The notes under the pieces were generated by a model, which searched no databases, had not been told where the DNA came from, and saw only the letters and a program-made list of their open reading frames with translations. From Cephalothrix spiralis (lineage: Eukaryota; Nemertea; Palaeonemertea; Archinemertea; Cephalotrichidae), in the NCBI GenBank assembly GCA_032353305.1, contig JAUCNG010395590.1:1-10698 (forward strand): a stretch of 10,698 nucleotides of DNA, read 5' to 3'. Below, in pieces: positions 1-8,428 of the stretch (within the stretch, counting starts at the first letter, position 1; each line of letters opens with the position of its first letter). The translations under genes were made by a program, and so were the position numbers.

Positions 1-956
1 TCTAATGGAGTGGAAATCAACTTGAATAAGTTGTATTGAATTATTGTCCGCCATTTTTTTAGTCAATCGCGGCCAGATGCAAATATCCAAATTTTGAATT
101 TTTTTGTCTATTTCGTTAATTGAAATAAAATCAAAAAATGCGCACCCAGTTGGCTTCATCGATTAAAAAATTTATTCTTTGGTCAGTCATCATGTCATCT
201 TGGTAAGAAATAATTATATTTGTGCATTAAATTAAAGTCTTTTGAGTTTTACAAGTGTCATTTGACCATTTCACTCATCGACATCAATCATGCTCATCAT
301 GCTCATCATGATCATTGCCTGATTGCTCATTTGTCAATTGTCATTGACATCATGATCACATTGACATTGTGATCATCATGATCATATTCATAGCATCAGC
401 TTGACCGTGCACCTGTCAAAGTATACACACACTTGGGTATCTTTGGACAGGCCTGTGTATAGCCTCCTGTTAAAATATAGGAAATTTTGTAAAATCAAAT
501 CAAATGTGTTGCACTTGCATACCTGGCGACTGATTACCGCGTCTGTGTTGTCCGCGCAGACATATGATAGCGGTCTGATCGAATCAGCGTCGGCCGACCC
601 AACACCGATTAATTAAGGAATTATTATGAAGTCGGGATCATATAAATGTATATTATGTGCAGGAAAAGATTGTTAATGTGATACCTTATGATAATAAATG
701 TGAAAAACAACATCAAAATTATTGGGAAAAAATAGTAAAATTAGATGAACTGCTTATCAATTACTGACCCGCCGACGTCTAAAAAAAAGTTAGGTCAGAT
801 ATACGCGAATGAAACGATCATGTGACGGTCGCCCCTTCAAAAGTAATCTAAGAATCTAGTTTCTAATGAATTTTATAAATAAATTATTTAAGTTTCAGGT
901 AATATATTTATTATCGTTTTTTAATGCGTGACCAAAATATAGTCCAGCATCAGTTT
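1..956. other. AT-rich stretch without a supported gene
   Basis: No reading frame here has convincing coding character. A 71-codon frame at 401-616 (+) crosses simple repeats and has neither a recognisable domain nor splice signals. A somewhat GC-richer patch at about 520-605 contains a perfect 10-bp palindrome (GTCGGCCGAC, 589-598). It could be a regulatory or repeat-derived fragment upstream of the candidate gene that starts at 1143, but nothing in the sequence decides this. Confidence 0.5.
275..395. repeat. ATC/ATG-rich simple-sequence tract with nested palindromes
   Basis: The tract is built from imperfect repeats of ATCATG, CTCATC and GATCAT with interspersed TTGACAT and TTGTCA words. 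Because CATGATCATG-type words are self-complementary, short hairpins result. The clearest has perfect 9-bp arms (352-360 and 368-376, ATGATCACA / TGTGATCAT) around a 7-nt loop. It looks like a decayed microsatellite, and no function can be assigned. Confidence 0.6.
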
Positions 957-1068
957 CGTTATTTCTTTATAATATTTTCAAATTTTTTCGTAGACTTTTA
1001 CAAAATCGCCATTTTGTGAAATACTAAATAGCCACAAAGAAATTTGAAAGTATTTAATAGAAATAACG
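957..1068. repeat. Imperfect foldback (MITE-like inverted repeat)
   Basis: The left outer arm (about 957-989, starting CGTTATTTCT) matches the reverse complement of the right outer arm (about 1036-1068, ending AGAAATAACG) with only a few mismatches. The centre carries a second hairpin with arms CAAAAT (1001-1006) and ATTTTG (1011-1016) around CGCC. The right half has about 8 extra bases, so the two pairings have slightly different centres. No target-site duplication is obvious. It resembles a small foldback or MITE remnant. It lies only 75 bp upstream of a candidate start codon, so it may fall in a 5' UTR or promoter. Confidence 0.65.
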
Positions 1069-1142
1069 GTATATTTTCAACAGGGGCACTGTCCTGGGAA
1101 AGGTCAGGGTCATATTCCTCTGCACATAGGCATAAAATCAAG

Positions 1143-1205
1143 ATGGCAGCATGGTCACGAATAGCCGATCATTTCAACTTCTTAAAAAAAACTGAAATGA
1201 TTGAC
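1143..1205 (+). CDS. Candidate first coding exon of an unidentified spliced gene
   Basis: The ATG sits in a favourable context (A at -3, G at +4) and opens 21 codons beginning MAAWSRIADHF and ending KKTEMID, directly followed by a consensus 5' splice site (GTAAGT at 1206). The exon ends in phase 0. The next supported exon on this strand (6988) is open in phase 0, giving a join ...EMID|EMARK.... The peptide has a short amphipathic look and no recognised domain or clear signal peptide. No TATA box is evident upstream. The exon is short and the intron to the next exon is 5.8 kb, so the link is an inference. Exon 6988 has its own ATG at 6991, so this exon could instead be non-coding or unrelated. 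A 9-bp hairpin (1168-1176 / 1193-1201) lies within it. Confidence 0.4.
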
Positions 1206-1488
1206 GTAAGTTATTGAAAATCGCGTTATATATTATTTAAACTTATTAACTATACATTTGGATGCAAAACTTCATAAAGAATTTCACAAAATATTGAGTT
1301 AGTGAGCTCATGCACTAATATATATTAGATTGTCATACCGGAAGCAAAATGCTAATAAAGCTAGGCTCATATCTCCAATATGAGACTAGTCCCTAGGCAA
1401 AGCATCAGCATAAATAGTGAAAAGATATCCACTCCCACGCAAGCTGGCCCATAGTGGATGTTCAAAGGGGGTCAAAAATGTGTATGGA
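1206..1488. other. Intron-like AT-rich spacer with one hairpin
   Basis: This spacer begins with the donor of the candidate first exon and ends at the 3' end of the antisense LINE. It contains no supported gene. It holds one compact hairpin, with 12-bp arms at 1361-1372 and 1378-1389 (CTAGGCTCATAT against ATATGAGACTAG, one mismatch) around a 5-nt loop. Confidence 0.4.
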
Positions 1489-1556
1489 TTTTTTAATTTT
1501 TTAATGCATGGTATTGTTGACTTCTAGGTGCACGTACCTGGATTACCAGGCTCCTC

Positions 1557-2073
1557 TTAGAGGGGTGCGTCTTCTAAATATTTCATTGTTTTATAAATGG
1601 TATGGGCTGTTCTTCTTAAGATTTCTAGGTTCTTATCTTCAAAGATGTTTTGTTTTGTCAACCTACTAAGTTGATCTATTTGGTTCTCAGTGCAGAGCAA
1701 AAGCACATGATCTTGAATTTCGACTTCTAGGCCGCAAAGTCTTCTAGGTTTTCTGTTTCTTGTTTACCATAGTAGATACCAACATATGTTTTCGGTGGGT
1801 TGTTGTTAAATTCTATCCAAAGGACTTCTTGGTCTTGGTCTTCTAGCTCCTCAACTTCTTTTGCATTGTTCACTAGGTCATCTCTTACTGCTATTGCTAT
1901 TCCACCTCATCCTCTGAGTTTTCTTTTCTTTGTAAACCATTGGTATCCCTGGATTGGGAGTGGTAGTCCTGTGAATTTTGTTTCTGCTATTGTGATACAG
2001 TAGGCATCGTAAGTGTGTGCTGCTACTTCAAAACTTTGGATCTTTCCAGTACTTTATTAGCGTTAATATACAT
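1557..2073 (-). pseudogene. LINE ORF2 pseudogene: partial APE-type endonuclease, reverse transcriptase missing
   Basis: An ATG at 2073-2071 starts with YINAN. A one-base shift near 2055 restores the frame TGKIQSFEVAAHTYDAYCIT, followed by AETKF (catalytic-Glu motif), IQGYQWF, GGIAIAVRDDL and WIEF...YVGIYYGKQE. This is the N-terminal half of the apurinic-like endonuclease of LINEs. There is an in-frame TGA in LRG*GG near 1910 and a TAG at 1729-1727. In a shifted frame a further open piece (about 1738-1557) reads EIQDHVLLLCTENQIDQLSR and runs to a TAA at 1559-1557. It may be the far C-terminus of ORF2, because similar HxLLxC words occur there in LINEs. That would place the internal deletion junction near 1735. 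No YxDD or other RT motif is present. Confidence 0.82.
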
Positions 2074-3573
2074 AGTTCTTTTGTGTTTTATTTATTTTAT
2101 CATTTTTTTTTGGTTTTCTTTCTTTTATCATTTTTTGTGTTTTTTTATTTTCTTTAGGTCTATTTCCACCAGAACTGTTTTCTTCCCTCATTGACAGTGG
2201 CCTACTTTCGTGCCCCTAATGCCAGTCCATTTCTTTATCTCTGATGTTTCCTCTAGTTCGTTCAGATTGGGCTCTTTTTTTCACTGTTCTGGAGTCATTT
2301 TCATTAAAGAAGTTCCTGCTGCTACCTTGTTTTTCTTGCGACTTCCTTTGGTTTGAAGTTTCTTGTTGAGTTGTTTTTGGTCTGGCATCCTGGAAATTAT
2401 GGTTATCAACTTCTTTGCTGGCTCCACGAGGTTCTCTGGTGGTTTGTTTTGTCTGGCTTGTATTTTGCCTTCTGTTTTGGGCAAAACGGTTGGAACCTTG
2501 AATTCTATTCTGGGTTTTGGAACTATCAGAAACAGTGTGTTCTAGTTGCACACTAGATGTTCGTCTTTGTTGGCACAGGAAAGGATCTAGCTTCTGTATG
2601 GCATTATTTATTATTTCCTGGCATCTTACTGTGATTCTGGCTGGAGTTGGGCTTGCCGGATTATTGATGTTCTCAGGTTTTGAGAGTCTGATAATTGCGT
2701 TAAGCCCTTGCGTTAGTTGTTTCATCTTTTTGCCTCCGCTTCTGAGGAGGTCAGCATAAGCATCATGGCTTAGGTCTAAGATTTTAACAAAAGTATCTCC
2801 ATTTTGTTTATAATCTTTCTTTGTCTTTGTTGCACTTTTCTTATGGTTAAGCTGTTGCGTGATCCGTTTTCCAATTTCACGTGCTAGGTCATCATTGATA
2901 TGGAAACCATCTTCGATCATGTCCTCAGCACCACCTATGGGAAGTTGGATGTGCATTACATCAAGTTCTTTGGCTATAACTTTGAGGTAAAGGTTAAGTG
3001 CAGGTACCTTTAGACTATAGTGTGGATTTTTTGTTATGATTAGTGGAAAGTCCTGAATATACATTTCAGCTGTGACATTTTCTTTGATCTCTTTTACTAC
3101 TGCCTTGTACATAATGCTTGCTTCAATTTACACCAAATCTTTCTCAAGGTCATTTGTACCTATAGTACAGCTATTATAATAATGTTTGCAATAGCTGGTT
3201 TACCTTGGTGCTTAGGGAGTTCCAGTTCACTTTTAATATTTTCAATTGTCATAGGACTTATTATAAGAATGTCTACATCTTCAGTAATGTAGTTAATAAA
3301 CCTAGGACCATTAGAGTCCGTTATCAGAACTACTTTATCATTATCTTGTCTGCGTGACATATTAATAGCTGCAGGTTTATTTTGTAAGATGCTCCAGATA
3401 TTATCGTTATAGTTAATTATCTCTTTGCTAAGAGTGTTAACTTGTTCTTCTAGGAACTGGATTCTTTCTCTATCTTTGTTGCTTTGTTCTTCTAAAGCTT
3501 CAAGTGCTATTTCCGCTTTGTTAACCAGATGTAAACAATGGAAATTGTGTTCTCTATAGAATTCAAATGGGAA
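2063..3573 (-). pseudogene. LINE ORF1 pseudogene: coiled coil + SGNH-type esterase + basic tail
   Basis: The frame is open from a stop at 3576-3574. It first gives a Glu/Gln-rich heptad-like segment (for example ALEALEEQ and IQFLEEQVNTL, about 3525-3420), a likely coiled coil for trimerisation. An esterase domain follows. Block I reads VVLITDSNG (about 3335, nucleophile Ser). Block III reads TIGTND (about 3150, oxyanion Asn). Block V reads EDGFHIN (Asp68 and His71 of the 298-codon segment starting at 3112). The triad is preserved although the frame is broken. There is a frameshift near 3165-3185, a TAA at 3130-3128 and a TAG at 2218-2216. Beyond the TAG the same frame stays open and very Lys-rich to a TAA at 2065-2063, which overlaps the ORF2 start. 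The Q/N/R/S-rich C-terminal tail suggests RNA binding. Such ORF1 esterases are known from CR1-type LINEs, but their role there is not settled. Confidence 0.82.
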
Positions 3574-3605
3574 TTAACTTTCTTTGGTTATACCAAGATA
3601 TGTCC

Positions 3606-3905
3606 AAAATTATCTTCAAATCCAAAAAGCAGCCTCACGAATCAATTTATATGGTGTTAAATTGATTCGGTAAAACCGTCAACTTTTAGGCCTAGAGTTG
3701 TGCCTAAGGCCGCAAAAATCTTTTTCAATTAAAATAATTAAATTCAGCTTATAAAATACATTCGGTAAATTTTTCAATTTATGCTTTTTTAGGCATAGAA
3801 CTACACTGAGGCCATAAAAATGTTCTTCAAATCAGAAAATTAGCCTCACCAATCGATTTATATGCCCCCAAATACATAATTTTTAGGCCCATATCTTCGG
3901 TAAAG
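3606..3905. repeat. Three degenerate tandem copies of an about 100-bp unit
   Basis: Copies lie at about 3606-3711, 3712-3813 and 3814-3905. Shared landmarks are TCTTCAAATC near the start (3613 and 3824), AGCCTCAC.AATC.ATTTATATG (3631 and 3842), TTCGGTAA (3667, 3761 and 3897) and TTTTAGGC with GAGGCC or AAGGCC near the end. Unit lengths of about 106, 102 and 92 bp and many substitutions show age. The array sits just upstream (minus-strand 5' side) of the LINE ORF1. It could be a 5' UTR repeat of the LINE or an unrelated satellite fragment. Confidence 0.6.
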
Positions 3906-4059
3906 CCTTAATTAACTCCCTTTAGCTTATTGCTTAGTACACACATATGTATCCTTGTTCCGAATGAATATAGCAGGTCAATAAACAGCCAATGATGAAT
4001 GTTCTATTACCAACAATTAACTAAGAGATTCGTCTAGTTATGCTTTGATGAAAATCTAG
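3906..4059. other. AT-rich spacer, nothing recognised
   Basis: This short interval between the tandem repeat and the T-rich tract shows no open frame, repeat structure or splice signal that I can support. Confidence 0.4.
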
Positions 4060-4336
4060 CATTTTTTATAATACGTCAAGAGATTTTTTTAAGGATTTTT
4101 GTGGATTTTTTTTAGATCAAAAGTTGTTAATTTATTTGGGGATTTTTTAACTCAATTTCCAGCGACACGTATTTGAGCCAGTAATAAGTTCACTTCAGTG
4201 GTCAGTGACACATTTTTGAGTTCTTGAGATTTTTTTGTGATTTTTTGGGGATCAAACTTTTTTTAAAGGTTTTTTTTAATTTTTTTGAGATCATAAGATT
4301 ATGGGGATTATAGGATTTTTTGGATTTAATGATTTT
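4060..4336. repeat. T-rich low-complexity tract of GATTTTTT words
   Basis: It consists of irregular repeats of GGATTTTTT, GAGATTTTTTT and GATCA-type words on the plus strand. Two better-conserved stretches, CAGCGACACGTATTTGAG (4160-4177) and CAGTGACACATTTTTGAG (4203-4220), are direct repeats 43 bp apart with 4 mismatches. They suggest an old tandem repeat that was later expanded by slippage. No coding potential. Confidence 0.65.
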
Positions 4337-6367
4337 TTAGGGGTTTTATTTGGCAAGGTGTTCGAGATCAATATCTCTAATATCCCTTTTGTAGGGGCCT
4401 ACAAAATCCATATATGGGTACTCAATCGTTAAATTGAATATAAACCATTTTATAATTAATGATTTATTAAACACTGAGAACAATGTCAATTTGTACCAAC
4501 TATGGTATAAAATCGATCGGTAAATCAATTGTTTATATGCATGCTTATTGATCATACTCATAAATATAAAACGACATTTGTCCTCAAATATGCATGGTGA
4601 AATCACACAAAAGGACGTCGGAGGAAAACACCTTGAAAAGGGAGATTAGTTATACCACCAACCATCATAATTTTTTAATTTTATGCATGAACCATGACTC
4701 GTAACATTTTTTAACTTTTATATCCATTTATAAGCTCTATATAGACTCCATTAAGAAGTTAATGCCTGAATGACTGCATGTCGACCTATCGAGATTTATA
4801 GTTTTAATAACGTACGTAACCAATACACAAACCATGGAACCATGCGTTTGTCATATACGGTAGTATGTGATTGAACACATTACTATAGAATTTAACAATA
4901 TGGATATCTTAACTTAACTTTGCTGTATATAATAATTGTAAATAGAATATCGGATATGATTTAGCGCTTAATATGTCGGTAAGATTCTTAATTTTTGTAT
5001 TATAACTTGTTTAGTAATATTTTAGTAATAACTATCTTACTACTTTTTTATTATTTGATTTAATTTATTATAGGGTCATATATAGTTTACGGATCATTGG
5101 GAACTGTCATTTAATATTGAATGAAATTGTTTGACAATATTTTTTCAATTACATGTTTGGAAACTGTCAAATTTCTCAAAACCCTAAAGGTTGTGAAATA
5201 GTTTACTTACATTTCTATCATCCAAACACATTCGCACAAGAATGTTTTGAAATAATGCCTTTGCACACTTAGCAAATTTAGATACATTTAGGGTAAATAG
5301 TATGGCAAAATATTTTCATGAAATGTCATATATATATCATTCCATCCTCGTTCGCATGGTATTATATCATATTTCATAATACTTAGCGAGCAGCTGCAGG
5401 TTGAGGCTATGACAGGTGAGAATGATATCATTCCTGTATATATGCATGGATTATATCTTATATAGGAAATTTGGGTAAAACCTTTTTTAAACTTTGGGTT
5501 TAGACTTCAATTTTTTTAAACATTGTTTTTCTAATATATTGACTAACATTTTATTTGATTTCAAATATTTACGAAGAAATTGAAATTAAGAGCAAACTAT
5601 TCTTATTTTAAAGAAGGTCAGGGCAAGTTATTTGTATCTCCTCAACCAGAAGGTAAATGTATATATTGCATCCTACTAATTATATCCTTGCACGCGTAAA
5701 GTGTGCTAAATAAAAACACCTTTATCGATACGTACAAGTCGTACATGGTATAACTACTAATCTCTTGTTTACAAGAGTCACATATAGATAAACCGCCAGT
5801 ATATGCTGAGTATACCGGTAGTATTTATTTGACAATTTTTATACCATACAAAATTCTGTGGCTGATTATTTGGCCTTCAGGCCCTTGGCATTACAAAATA
5901 ATACATTATAACAGTGCACCTAGTTTTATGAATTAGTCTATATTCGAAATCGGCATATCCTGCATCATATTACCTCATGATCAAATTAGAGTTACCAACT
6001 TTGCCAAGTGCTGTAAACAATGTTTTGTTCATCAAAATGCAGTCGGGAAAGTGCAACTCGGGTCTTTAATACGAGAAAATCGACATCAGTTTGTATCTTT
6101 AGTGCATCCTTTACCACCAAAGTAGTCGTTTTATGTGACATTTAGTTCAAATATTATGGTCTTTCTCCAAAAAGTGCTGCATTTTAGAGTAAAAAACACA
6201 AAACGGCATTTTTTAGAGAATCCTATATAGAGGGAACAAAATTAGCACCAGAGGTATATATTGAACCTTTTTCGTATTTTTGAGATTTATATTAGTATAA
6301 TACTAACAGCACCTAAATAGATTTTATACCCCTTCTCACATTTTACTAAAATATTGCCATCGTAAAT
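4337..6367. other. 2-kb AT-rich intron-like stretch with no supported gene
   Basis: Neither strand shows convincing coding sequence. An 86-codon minus-strand frame at 4346-4606 has no domain. It overlaps a near-palindrome with 9-bp arms TTTTGTAGG / CCTACAAAA (4387-4395 and 4398-4406) around GG. A cryptic exon-like signal occurs at 5388-5416 (AG followed by CGAGCAGCTGCAGG and a GTGAG donor), but it does not keep the frame between the neighbouring candidate exons. If the first exon is real, the whole interval is part of its intron. Confidence 0.45.
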
Positions 6368-6511
6368 AGCAAGAGTTACTCTGAAAATTAAGAGCCGGCG
6401 GCGCGCCCCCGCGATCCTCGTTCCTAATCGCATGGCCTTTACTTTTTAAAATATCAAAAAAAAAAATTTGATATAAACTCTAGGTCCGCAGAGTAAGCAA
6501 GAGTTAACTCT
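6368..6511. repeat. GC-rich patch bounded by near-identical direct repeats (possible small insertion)
   Basis: AGCAAGAGTTACTCT (6368-6382) recurs as AGCAAGAGTTAACTCT (6496-6511), differing by one inserted A. The intervening sequence holds a 29-nt patch with seven CpGs (6392-6420), foreign to its AT-rich surroundings, then an 11-A run inside a hairpin with arms ATATCAAA / TTTGATAT (6451-6458 and 6467-6474). The right copy forms a perfect 16-bp palindrome (6498-6513). Direct repeats of about 15 bp plus an A run fit insertion of a small retroposed sequence, but an old tandem duplication would look similar. I could not identify the inserted sequence. Confidence 0.4.
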
Positions 6512-6513
6512 TG

Positions 6514-6987
6514 TAAATAATCTATGAGATACATATACGTTACTTTACATTTACAAAGAATATGAGAACAACATTCAGGAAATCAGGTTGTGTCTTTTAT
6601 TCTTGTAGTATTTTCAATTCCATATCTGCTTTACATGGGCCAACGCTAGAGTTAGACTACTTTTTAGTGGCCCAACTCAAATATAGTGCATAAAAATTCA
6701 TTACCTGTGGCATTTAAGGGCTAAAGTTTGGTAAAAAATGAGATTTAGATTCAATATTCTAGACATACATAATGTGTAGAAAAGTCAAATTATCTCGAAA
6801 TCTAAACGGGAAGCAATATATTCAGTTAAACTTTTTGGGCTCTCAAAATGATTATCTACAACTGGTATGAAGGATTTTTTTAAATAATGATTTTTTTAAT
6901 TTGATTGAATTTGTATTGTGGGAATACGAAACCGAAACTGTAGCTTTGGGCCACATGTATTAATTAATAGAAATAATACCATTTCAG
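6514..6987. other. Intron end, nothing recognised
   Basis: AT-rich sequence without supported genes or repeats. It ends in the acceptor ATTTCAG at 6981-6987, preceded by only a modest pyrimidine tract. Confidence 0.4.
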
Positions 6988-7085
6988 GAGATGGCAAGGA
7001 AAAATAAAGAGTATCATGGCCACTCCTCTGGAGATGAAGAAAAGAAGACAGATGAGACCGAATTGTCTGGTACTGGAAAGCCTAG
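6988..7085 (+). CDS. Internal coding exon of the unidentified spliced gene
   Basis: The exon is bounded by ATTTCAG (acceptor) and GTATGT (donor at 7086). Entered in phase 0 it reads EMARKNKEYHGHSSGDEEKK and continues TDETELSGTGKP, ending with two bases (AG) of a codon. These join A at 7445 to make Arg. The other entry phases either hit a stop inside the exon or hit one in the following exon, so this frame is the only one that runs through both. The peptide is hydrophilic, rich in Glu, Lys, Asp and Ser, and probably a disordered cytoplasmic or nuclear segment. ATG 6991 is an alternative start if exon 1143-1205 is not used. Confidence 0.6.
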
Positions 7086-7444
7086 GTATGTACAAGCCAA
7101 ATAGTTCATTTTTACCTATGTTGATTCCGATTTGATAGTAATATTAGTACAAGAATAATTTAACAGTGATTATTTTTGACTCACTGAATCGGAATGAAGA
7201 ATCATCTCGATTTACGTTCTCAGCCGACACGTCATATTAAAATTGCTTCTTTACTTTGTCGCGCGAAATGATGGGCGTTGAGCTGGAATCTCCCTCTTTA
7301 GTTCAATCCCTCCTTTGGTACAAAATCATCGTAGTAAAATATGAAATCATTCGCTTACCTCGCGATGAAAAGATGGAAGGGCAATGATTCAGCCTCTAGT
7401 TCCTGTGTGATTTTTTTATACTCATTCATTATTATCTATTTCAG
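7086..7444. other. Intron between two supported exons
   Basis: This 359-bp intron runs from GTATGT to CTATTTCAG. It contains no repeat or RNA gene that I recognise. The frame of the downstream exon happens to remain open through its last 100 bases, so an unspliced or alternative start at 7341 is formally possible but unsupported. Confidence 0.5.
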
Positions 7445-7581
7445 AGGAATGGCTGACTTCGGTCACGGTTTAGAGTTGTTCAAACATGCCATTACAGAGA
7501 AAACCAATGATTCTCCATTTAAACATTTAAATAGTAGTCGGCATTTGAGATCCGATCCAGAAGATGAAACCCCACCACATG
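7445..7581 (+). CDS. Internal coding exon of the unidentified spliced gene
   Basis: The exon is 137 nt, bounded by CTATTTCAG and the consensus donor GTAAGT (7582). The frame set by the previous exon reads GMADFGHGLELFKHAITEKT, then NDSPFKHLNSSRHLRSDPED and ETPPH, with one base (G) carried over. Its composition, with balanced charged and hydrophobic residues and a possible short amphipathic helix at LELFKHAITEK, is protein-like and has no in-frame stop. I do not recognise a family. The acidic and Pro-containing end followed by a tiny exon suggests a flexible region. The donor lies inside a perfect 8-bp stem (7583-7590 / 7596-7603). Confidence 0.65.
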
Positions 7582-7582
7582 G

Positions 7583-7603
7583 TAAGTACGAAATACGTAC
7601 TTA
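7583..7603 (+). promoter_or_regulatory. Stem-loop covering the 5' splice site of exon 7445-7581
   Basis: TAAGTACG (7583-7590) pairs perfectly with CGTACTTA (7596-7603) around a 5-nt loop (AAATA). The stem takes in five of the six bases of the GTAAGT donor. A hairpin over a donor can weaken U1 snRNA access and is a known way of modulating splicing. Whether it forms or matters here is inference. Confidence 0.3.
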
Positions 7604-7985
7604 AGTATTTTCAATGTTTTTTCAATGTGTTTTGTATACCTATCTTCAACAACAGCCCAAGTCTAGCGAATCACAACAGAAAATTTGTCGGTTTTTTGTA
7701 GTACTTTGAAAAGCATTTACCCAAAAACTTTCATTGGCTAACTAGTCAGAAGATAAAAGCATCACTTCGATTTAGTATCTGCATATAGAGGTAATTTTTG
7801 AAAAAAATTGGTCTCTTTTAACTGGTAGCCTTCCCCTATTATCGATTACCGTCACAGCCTCGTTCTCAAAGATTCCCTAAACTGAAATTCTCCTTTAACT
7901 TTCATCTTTGATGATTAATCGACACGATGTCCCTTGAATAGTGTTTTTACTGGCTGCTGAGAAACAAGATTGTCCATTTGGGGTC
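7604..7985. other. Intronic AT-rich stretch, nothing recognised
   Basis: No exon with matching phase, no clear repeat and no RNA gene is visible between the exon at 7445-7581 and the inverted-repeat element starting at 7986. Confidence 0.4.
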
Positions 7986-8373
7986 CACAGTAAAATCTTA
8001 TCATTCATACCAAAACTAATTTTAGTACCTCAAATAACACAGTTTAACTTGGTTCTTTGACAAAATGAAGGCTGAAAAATGTGGTTTGGTAACCACCTTC
8101 CCCTTTGATTTTGGCTGTTGTTGACTTAAGGAGAGTGCATATCTGGTAATCGTAATTTTAAAAATTAACCTTTTGATAATATGAATAGCATATGACATTT
8201 TAATAAGTAATGTTATGTTTTTTCAATTTTTGTTTATGAACACAGAACATTGTAAAATCAGTCAAATAACATTTATGATCAATAATATTTGATCACAAAT
8301 TATTTTGATGCAGGTGGACCCAATTAAACGATTTTATTGGAAGGTTTGGTGTGAATAATAAGATTTTACTGTG
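7986..8373. mobile_element. Probable 388-bp non-autonomous DNA element with 29-bp terminal inverted repeats
   Basis: CACAGTAAAATCTTATCATT... at 7986-8014 is repeated in inverted orientation at 8345-8373 with two mismatches in 29 positions. The interior is AT-rich and non-coding. Similarity stops beyond the arms. No target-site duplication is visible, so the exact ends and superfamily are undecided. It lies entirely inside an intron of the candidate gene. Confidence 0.6.
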
Positions 8374-8428
8374 TTGTGTTTGAATCTAGGCACTATTGAA
8401 TGTAACTTCAAAGTCGGAATAAGGATAA

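Larger units (their letters stand above)
1489..3573 (-). mobile_element. Degenerate, internally deleted LINE (non-LTR retrotransposon)
   Basis: Read on the minus strand, the element has ORF1 (3573 to 2063) encoding a coiled coil, an SGNH/GDSL-type esterase domain and a basic tail. ORF2 (from 2073) starts with an APE-like endonuclease. The region ends in an A-rich tail of two TTAAAAAA units (1489-1504), as expected of a LINE 3' end. This ORF1/ORF2 architecture is known from CR1/L2-like (Jockey-group) elements. The reverse transcriptase is absent: only about 0.5 kb lies between the ORF2 start and the tail, where an intact ORF2 would need about 2.5-3 kb. Several frameshifts and stops show it is dead. 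It lies antisense inside the proposed first intron of the host gene. The 5' boundary is uncertain and no target-site duplication was found. Confidence 0.88.

Noticed and set aside
275-395. CRISPR-like spaced repeats
   Set aside because: The repeats are short, irregular and without unique spacers. This is a eukaryotic microsatellite.
401-616. 71-codon + strand frame
   Set aside because: It runs across simple-repeat and palindromic DNA, with no domain, splice signal or promoter. Frames of this length arise by chance.
1800-2003. 67-codon + strand frame
   Set aside because: It is the antisense shadow of the LINE endonuclease, whose conserved motifs are on the minus strand.
2281-2759. Several + and - frames of 60-80 codons
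   Set aside because: All are alternate-frame shadows of LINE ORF1, whose minus-strand main frame explains the region.
4346-4606. 86-codon minus-strand frame
   Set aside because: Its composition is AT-driven (many Ile, Phe, Tyr, Lys), it has no known motif, and it overlaps a palindrome.
5388-5416. Exon-like segment between an AG and a GTGAG donor
   Set aside because: Its phase does not fit between the candidate exons at 1143-1205 and 6988-7085, and the pyrimidine tract is poor.
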